From Eubacteriales Family XIII. Incertae Sedis bacterium (GTDB taxonomy: Bacteria > Bacillota > Clostridia > Peptostreptococcales > Anaerovoracaceae), in NCBI GenBank assembly GCA_031269205.1, contig JAISZM010000099.1, positions 1 to 9,092 on the forward strand: a DNA stretch of 9,092 nucleotides. The letters run 5' to 3'. Position 1 is the first letter of the stretch. Each line of letters begins with the position of its first letter. The notes beneath the pieces are model-generated. The model did not search any database. It saw nothing but the letters and a program-made list of their open reading frames with translations, and was not told the DNA's origin. Made by a program: the position numbers and the translations under genes. Of the stretch, positions 4,771 through 9,092 are shown in pieces.

Positions 4771-5903
4771 TTGCGTTTGATAACAGCGCGCAGCCTTCTT
4801 GGGAGGGCGGTCAGGGCGCGGCCGAGCCTGTATGAGAACGACTTTTTGATGCGTTCCAGTTCCCTTTGTTGCTTCTTCAATTCGGATATGAGCGCTTTTT
4901 GCTCGGAGATTTTTTCTTTGAGTTGTTCTTTTTTTTCGATGAGCGCTCTGTTGCGCCACGCGGGCTGTACGGTCAGATCCATAAACGCCCTGTCAAACGG
5001 ATTCACACCGGACATTTTGAGCGCCATGTCATCATTGTCGACAAGGTCGTACATCTTTGCGGAGAGATTGCACGTCCCACGAATGGTATGGAAGGCGGCA
5101 AGGTATTCCTTTTCCTCAAGATGTGTTCCGGGTTCTATGTCTTTCAGTACCCGCAACATCTCATTCATCGCGACGTAGTACCCATAGACATTGTCAAACG
5201 AACGGGGCGTCGTCATGATGCTGCCTTCCCTTATCCGGCGGACATACAGCGGCTTGTCCAAGACAGCCGCGCGTTTCGCCCTGAGCAAGGTCGCGAACAC
5301 AAACAATCGATCCTCATGTATAATGCCTTCTTCAAAGTGAAGGCCGTACTTTTCAATGAACTCACGCGAGTATATCTGCATGACGCACGACGGCTTGTAA
5401 TCCTTTGCGTCCCGCATGAACACGAGCAGTTCCGGGCCGGTCATGACCTCGGTGGAACCCGTTTTGCGTCGGTAAGCGTCGCGGAATTGTGGATGCGACT
5501 TTTCCAGTTCCGGCGTTTCGTAGACGGTCTCGCCGCCGAAGCACAATATGTCCGTATTCAGTTCATCCGCGCGGGCGATCAAGGTCTCCATCGCTCCCTC
5601 CGCAAGCATATCGTCCGAGTCTACAAATAGAACGTATCGTCCCAAGGCGTGGGCAAGCCCCGTGTTGCGGGTCGCGCCCGGCCCCGCGTGTTCGTTATAG
5701 TGGGTCTTGACGCGCGCGTCCCCGTTTCCAATGCTCTCGACGATATCCATGGAACCGTCCGTAGATCCGTCGTCGACGCAGACGATCTCCACGCCGTCCG
5801 CGCTCTGTGCCGTCAGCGAGTTCAAGCAGTCCCGTATATAGCGCGCCACGTTATATACCGGCACGATTACGGATAGTGTTACATCGGTTTCCTGTGCGTT
5901 CAT
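4767..5903 (-). CDS. Family 2 glycosyltransferase with C-terminal coiled coil
   Basis: The 378-residue protein starts with a GT-A domain: LSVIVPVYN (10-18), VCVDDGSTDGS (41-51, nucleotide-sugar binding Asp pair), GPGATRNTGL (74-83), and the metal-binding VDSDD (94-98). A middle segment of about 100-300 follows, and then a charged Lys/Glu-rich stretch near 325-355 predicted as a coiled coil. The basic tail SYRLGRALTALPRRLR is a pattern common at the C-terminus of cell-wall and capsule GT2 enzymes and probably binds the membrane surface. It adds a sugar from a nucleotide donor on the cytoplasmic side; donor and acceptor are not readable. There is no Shine-Dalgarno, and a TATAAT lies six bases before the ATG, so the message is probably leaderless. 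It is transcribed towards the second lyase gene and away from the GT39-like gene. Confidence 0.92.
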   Translation of the reverse strand: MNAQETDVTLSVIVPVYNVARYIRDCLNSLTAQSADGVEIVCVDDGSTDGSMDIVESIGNGDARVKTHYNEHAGPGATRNTGLAHALGRYVLFVDSDDMLAEGAMETLIARADELNTDILCFGGETVYETPELEKSHPQFRDAYRRKTGSTEVMTGPELLVFMRDAKDYKPSCVMQIYSREFIEKYGLHFEEGIIHEDRLFVFATLLRAKRAAVLDKPLYVRRIREGSIMTTPRSFDNVYGYYVAMNEMLRVLKDIEPGTHLEEKEYLAAFHTIRGTCNLSAKMYDLVDNDDMALKMSGVNPFDRAFMDLTVQPAWRNRALIEKKEQLKEKISEQKALISELKKQQRELERIKKSFSYRLGRALTALPRRLRAVIKRN

Positions 5904-5909
5904 ATTCGT

Positions 5910-5918
5910 ATTATATCA
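5910..5918 (-). promoter_or_regulatory. Extended -10 promoter of the GT2 gene, leaderless geometry
   Basis: On the minus strand TGA is followed by a perfect TATAAT (5915-5910), and six bases separate it from the ATG at 5903. No convincing -35 hexamer is found, which is tolerable for an extended -10 promoter. Confidence 0.6.
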
Positions 5919-5936
5919 TTTTAGTTGCCCTGTGTG

Positions 5937-5956
5937 CTTGCATTGAGTACTTGCAT
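5937..5956. repeat. CTTGCAT direct repeat in the divergent promoter region
   Basis: CTTGCAT occurs at 5937-5943 and again at 5950-5956, spaced six bases apart, in the 70-bp gap between the divergent GT2 and GT39-like genes. The position fits a regulator site overlapping both promoters. No factor can be named. Confidence 0.4.
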
Positions 5957-5961
5957 ATGAT
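5956..5961 (+). promoter_or_regulatory. Possible -10 box of the GT39-like gene
   Basis: TATGAT matches five of six consensus bases. It lies six bases before TTG 5968 and twelve before ATG 5974. There is no clear -35 box and no Shine-Dalgarno, so a leaderless or near-leaderless start is possible. Confidence 0.35.
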
Positions 5962-5973
5962 ACGCTTTTGCAC

Positions 5974-7665
5974 ATGAGAAAAACCCTTCCGTTTGACCGG
6001 CGACACATCGTATTGATACTGATTCTCGCGTTTTCCTGCGCGGTTTCCCTTCATTTCGCTCAGGAAAAACAGGGCTTCCATATCGATGAACTACATACCT
6101 TTGAGCAGACAAACGGGGATGATTATCGCAGGGCGAACAGTGATCCGGATTTTTATAATGTGTGGCACACGGGCGATGAGGTAAGGGATTGGCTCGCTCT
6201 TGATCCCAAGGATAGATTCAACTACGGTCAGGTGATTTTGGACAGCAAAGGGAACACCGCGCATCCCCCTCTGTATTTCCTCACCGCGCACACGATCCGC
6301 TCCATATTTTCCGGCGCGTTTTCAAAGTGGGCGCTGATTGCCTTGAACATGGCGTTTTATATCGGCACGATACTCATGCTCTACGCAATGGGGCGTATGC
6401 TGACAAGAAACAGGTGGATTCCTCTCATCGCGTGTTTTGTGTATGGCGTCGGCCCGGGCGCGATCAACATGGTGATGTTTTTGCGTATGTACACCATGGC
6501 TTCATTCTTCGCGATATGCTTTGCGTACCTGTTGGGCAAAATGATGCTTCGGGGCGATACGGCGGGGCGATTGTGGAAATTGTCGCTGGTCGCGTTTCTG
6601 GGCTTTATGACGCATTACTATCTTCTCATATTCGTTTTCCTCCTGTCCGTCGGGTATTGCATATGTTTATTGTTGAAAAAACAGGGAATGAGAAGTTTTT
6701 TGAAGAGGTTTTTGAAGTTTGCCGGCGCGATGCTCGTGTCTCTCTCGCTCACGTATCTGTGCAATCCCACAATGCTTCAGGATATTCTCTCCGGCAAGAG
6801 GGGTTCGAAAACCGTGCAGATTCTGACGGGCGGCGAAGAACATGCTTTCAATGCCAAGGAAATCTGGAGAGTGCTGAGCGATTCGATGTTCGGCGGCGCG
6901 TTCTTTGTTCCGTTCAGCATAGCGTTTGTTCTCATTCTCGTGTTCTTCCTTGGCTATTGCCTGTGGAGACTGTCACCCGAGGCCACACGCGCAAAATACC
7001 CGGTTGCTCTCGGGAATATCTTCACAAGATGCAAGGACTCACAATATTTCGGCGTATTCTTGATTCTGTTTTTCTCAATTATATTATATACACTGTTTCT
7101 CGCCAAAGTCGCGCCGTACATTTCGGACAGATATCTTTCCCTCGTGTTCCCGGTCACTATGGTGGTCATTCTCATGGCCTTTGATCGTGGTTTGTCGTAT
7201 TGTGGCAAACGCTTCAAAAGGCCGGTTCTCATAGGATGCGCCGCATTGAGCTTGGTCGTCGCCTGTCTGTTGCCTTCCGGGATGAAATATCTGTACCCGA
7301 ATAAAGCACTCATCGGTGAATTTGCCGAGGGGTTTCGCGATTATTCGGTCATATATGTCGCGTGTCCCGACAAGCATCCGCAAAACGTGACTACGAGTTT
7401 GCCTCTTCTCATGGAATTCTCCGAAGCCTACGTGACAAAAATCAAGCGATTGGAGCGTCTCGAGTCCGATATCGGCGAACTTTCGTCCCCGAACAAAATC
7501 GTTGTTGTGGTGGGCGGCGAAGAGGTCATTGATGTAGAAAATGCCATGGACGTGGCCGAAACCGTGAAAGGCTATGCGGAAAAGTACAGCGGTTTTCCTC
7601 TGAAATTGCAGGAAAGGGCGTTCAAATTTAAGGATGGGACACGGCGGGCGTTCGTGCTCCAATGA
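5974..7665 (+). CDS. GT39-like (GT-C fold) polytopic membrane glycosyltransferase
   Basis: The protein has about 563 residues and many hydrophobic segments: one at 11-29, several between about 115 and 275, and others between 315 and 445. It ends in a soluble C-terminal domain of about 110 residues. GT-C signatures are in the expected order. FHIDEL after the first membrane span gives Asp38-Glu39, the catalytic acidic site. HPPLYFLTAHT (97-107) and RMYTM (171-175) follow, and a DRYLSLVFPV stretch is near residue 400. Such enzymes take a sugar from a polyprenyl-phosphate carrier and transfer it to a lipid, glycan or protein outside the membrane. The next gene encodes the kind of enzyme that makes that donor, which supports the call. 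I chose ATG 5974; TTG 5968 would add two residues. The region is visibly richer in A+T than the flanking lyase genes. Acceptor unknown. Confidence 0.87.
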   Translation: MRKTLPFDRRHIVLILILAFSCAVSLHFAQEKQGFHIDELHTFEQTNGDDYRRANSDPDFYNVWHTGDEVRDWLALDPKDRFNYGQVILDSKGNTAHPPLYFLTAHTIRSIFSGAFSKWALIALNMAFYIGTILMLYAMGRMLTRNRWIPLIACFVYGVGPGAINMVMFLRMYTMASFFAICFAYLLGKMMLRGDTAGRLWKLSLVAFLGFMTHYYLLIFVFLLSVGYCICLLLKKQGMRSFLKRFLKFAGAMLVSLSLTYLCNPTMLQDILSGKRGSKTVQILTGGEEHAFNAKEIWRVLSDSMFGGAFFVPFSIAFVLILVFFLGYCLWRLSPEATRAKYPVALGNIFTRCKDSQYFGVFLILFFSIILYTLFLAKVAPYISDRYLSLVFPVTMVVILMAFDRGLSYCGKRFKRPVLIGCAALSLVVACLLPSGMKYLYPNKALIGEFAEGFRDYSVIYVACPDKHPQNVTTSLPLLMEFSEAYVTKIKRLERLESDIGELSSPNKIVVVVGGEEVIDVENAMDVAETVKGYAEKYSGFPLKLQERAFKFKDGTRRAFVLQ

Positions 7666-7696
7666 CGCGTCTGCCGGGGCGGGGGAAGTAGGAAAT

Positions 7697-8683
7697 ATGC
7701 GAACCGAAAGAAAACTGTCGATCGTCATACCGGTCTACAACGAGGAAGGCGCGTTGAGACCGCTGTACGACGCATTGATCCGGGGCATGGACAATTGCGC
7801 CGGCTTGGGGATCGGAGATTTTGAAATATGGTTTGTCTCAGATGGCAGCACAGACGGTTCGGAGGCAATCATACGAACTCTCATACGGGACGACAGTCGC
7901 GTGAAACTTATCGCCTTTCGCAGCAATTTCGGGAAAGCCACGGCGTTGCAAGCCGGATTTCGCCGTGTGGAAGGAGATATCATCGTAACGATGGATGCCG
8001 ATCTGCAGGACGATCCATCCGAGATACGCGACATGGTGGAAAAACTCGACGAAGGCTTCGATATGGTGTCCGGCTGGAAGGTGAACAGGCAGGATCCCTT
8101 GGAAAAGAGGCTTCCGTCCAAGTTGTTCAACGGTGTGACCGCGGCGCTGTCGGGAGTCAAACTCCATGATTTCAACTGCGGCTTCAAAGCGTACAGGAAG
8201 GAAGTGGTCGACGGCATCGACGTCTACGGGGAACTGCACAGATACATCCCCGTGCTCGCGAGCCGCAAGGGTTTTCGCATCGCCGAGATCCCCGTCACGA
8301 ACCACAAGCGGGAGTTCGGAAAGTCAAAGTACGGCGCAGAGCGCTATCTCAGAGGGCTGTTCGATTCGCTCACGACGTCCTTCCTGCTGAGATACTACGA
8401 CAGGCCGATGCATTTCTTCGGAAAGATCGGATTGTTCCTGCTGATCGCGGGGATCGTCATATGCGGCGCACTGACCGCCGAATGGTTCATGGGTCACAGC
8501 ATAGGCGGCAGACCGCTTCTGATACTCGGCATCCTGTGCGTCATCCTCGGCGTGCAATCCATTTCGACCGGTTTCATAGGAGACCTGATAGTGGATGCGA
8601 CATTCAAGAACAGATCCGACGAAAGTTCCATCCGTGAAATAGTCGTTTCCGAGCGGGCGCCCGCCGAAGGGGAAGGCGCATGA
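7697..8683 (+). CDS. GtrB/DPM1-like polyprenyl-phosphate glycosyltransferase (GT2)
   Basis: The 328-residue protein has the standard layout: LSIVIPVYNEEG (7-18), a donor-site loop FVSDGSTDG (46-54), SNFGKATALQAGF (76-88), TMDADLQDDP (98-107) with the catalytic/metal DADLQD motif, the FNCGFKAYRKEV stretch (159-170), and GKSKYG (208-213). Two C-terminal membrane helices at about 238-262 and 272-297 match bactoprenol glucosyltransferases. It would transfer a sugar from a nucleotide donor to undecaprenyl phosphate on the cytoplasmic face. The usual VDDGS reads VSDGS here. I chose ATG 7697 because the domain begins right after it and GGGGGAAG (7681-7688) lies eight bases upstream; an in-frame ATG at 7634 would start inside the preceding gene. 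It lies 31 bp after the GT39-like gene, its likely partner, and its stop overlaps the next start by ATGA. The sugar is unknown. Confidence 0.93.
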   Translation: MRTERKLSIVIPVYNEEGALRPLYDALIRGMDNCAGLGIGDFEIWFVSDGSTDGSEAIIRTLIRDDSRVKLIAFRSNFGKATALQAGFRRVEGDIIVTMDADLQDDPSEIRDMVEKLDEGFDMVSGWKVNRQDPLEKRLPSKLFNGVTAALSGVKLHDFNCGFKAYRKEVVDGIDVYGELHRYIPVLASRKGFRIAEIPVTNHKREFGKSKYGAERYLRGLFDSLTTSFLLRYYDRPMHFFGKIGLFLLIAGIVICGALTAEWFMGHSIGGRPLLILGILCVILGVQSISTGFIGDLIVDATFKNRSDESSIREIVVSERAPAEGEGA

Positions 8684-9092
8684 AAGACGTGAACGTGGCG
8701 ATCGTCGCCGCGAGTTTTAACGGGAACAAGGGAGCCGCCGCGATGCTGCAAAGCTCGATCAAGCAACTTTGGAGCAGATACGGGCATCAACTCAACATCA
8801 ACCTGATGTCAACCTATCCGGCCGACGATAGAAGATTGAACCCCTACGATTTTGTGAAGGTTGTGTCCTGCAAGCCGGGGAAACTGGTCTTTCTCGCCTT
8901 CCCGCTGTCGATCGTCTTCAAGCTCCTTTCGTGGCTGCCTCCCGCGAAGTCCCTCTTGAAAAAGAACAAGGTCATAAGAGCATTCTGCGAATGCGACCTT
9001 GTGATCGACGAGTCCGGCGTCTCATTCGTGGACTCGCGCGGCCCGGTTATGAATCTGTACGCCTTCGTCACCATAGCGACTCCGCTGTTGCT
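8680..9092 (+). CDS. Polysaccharide pyruvyl transferase-like protein, 3'-truncated
   Basis: The frame begins at the ATG of an ATGA overlap with the GtrB-like gene and is still open at the window edge after 137 codons. The start reads NVAIVAASFNGNKGAAAMLQS, and the NKGAAAML segment is the glycine-rich N-terminal motif of the polysaccharide pyruvyl transferase family (CsaB/WcaK type). A second typical segment is CDLVIDESGVSFVDSRGP at about 109-126. These enzymes transfer pyruvate from phosphoenolpyruvate to a sugar as a ketal, giving a negatively charged glycan; some family members have other roles. The four-base overlap implies translational coupling with the upstream gene. The C-terminal half is outside the window, so catalytic residues there cannot be checked. 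Confidence 0.8.
   Translation, partial: MKDVNVAIVAASFNGNKGAAAMLQSSIKQLWSRYGHQLNINLMSTYPADDRRLNPYDFVKVVSCKPGKLVFLAFPLSIVFKLLSWLPPAKSLLKKNKVIRAFCECDLVIDESGVSFVDSRGPVMNLYAFVTIATPLL

Noticed and set aside
4866..5630. Plus-strand 254-codon frame opposite the GT2 gene
   Set aside because: The GT2 protein on the minus strand has full GT-A motifs; the opposite frame shows none and has no ribosome binding site.
7634..7696. Upstream start for the GtrB-like gene
   Set aside because: It would begin inside the GT39-like gene and add a 21-residue Gly/Ser/Ala stretch absent from the family. ATG 7697 has a better ribosome binding site.
1..9092. CRISPR arrays, tRNA or rRNA genes, insertion sequences, phage genes
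   Set aside because: No regularly spaced repeats, tRNA-like cloverleafs, rRNA segments, transposase motifs or terminal inverted repeats were seen.

Overview
The window is bacterial: dense single-exon genes, short or overlapping junctions, Shine-Dalgarno sites, and sigma-70-type promoters. Base composition is moderately G+C-rich, with visible use of AUA and AGG codons in several genes. I cannot name the phylum. Three promoters, and perhaps a fourth, place a -10 box exactly six bases before a start codon, which points to an organism that uses leaderless transcripts. The region reads as part of a cell-surface glycan synthesis and decoration locus, cut off at both ends.

Layout, left to right. 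(1) 3-770 (+) is the C-terminal part of an MBOAT membrane O-acyltransferase, followed by 838-2031 (+), a membrane-anchored SGNH/DltD/AlgJ-like partner. Such pairs acylate extracytoplasmic glycans. (2) On the opposite strand, a DltC-like acyl carrier protein (2006-2233) overlaps the 3' end of the SGNH gene by 26 bp. It lies downstream of a CitE/HpcH-family C-C lyase (2324-3199). (3) Divergent from that lyase is a MaoC-like hydratase (about 3333-3833) overlapping a second CitE-family lyase (3823-4725). The two lyases align without gaps, yet differ at active-site positions in a way that suggests a hetero-oligomer. Back-to-back promoters lie between the divergent units. (4) 4767-5903 (-) is a family 2 glycosyltransferase. 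Divergent from it is 5974-7665 (+), a GT39-like polytopic glycosyltransferase, then a GtrB/DPM1-like polyprenyl-phosphate glycosyltransferase (7697-8683). (5) A polysaccharide pyruvyl transferase-like gene starts at 8680 and leaves the window.

How they may work together (inference). The GtrB-like enzyme would make a polyprenyl-phosphate sugar, which the GT39-like enzyme transfers outside the membrane. The cytoplasmic GT2 and the pyruvyl transferase would build or decorate the repeat unit. The MBOAT/SGNH pair would add acyl groups. The most interesting possibility is that the carrier protein and the CitE/MaoC enzymes supply an unusual short acyl group to that MBOAT, as DltC supplies D-alanine to DltB. 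No acyl-activating enzyme is in view, so this is a hypothesis built on gene neighbourhood.
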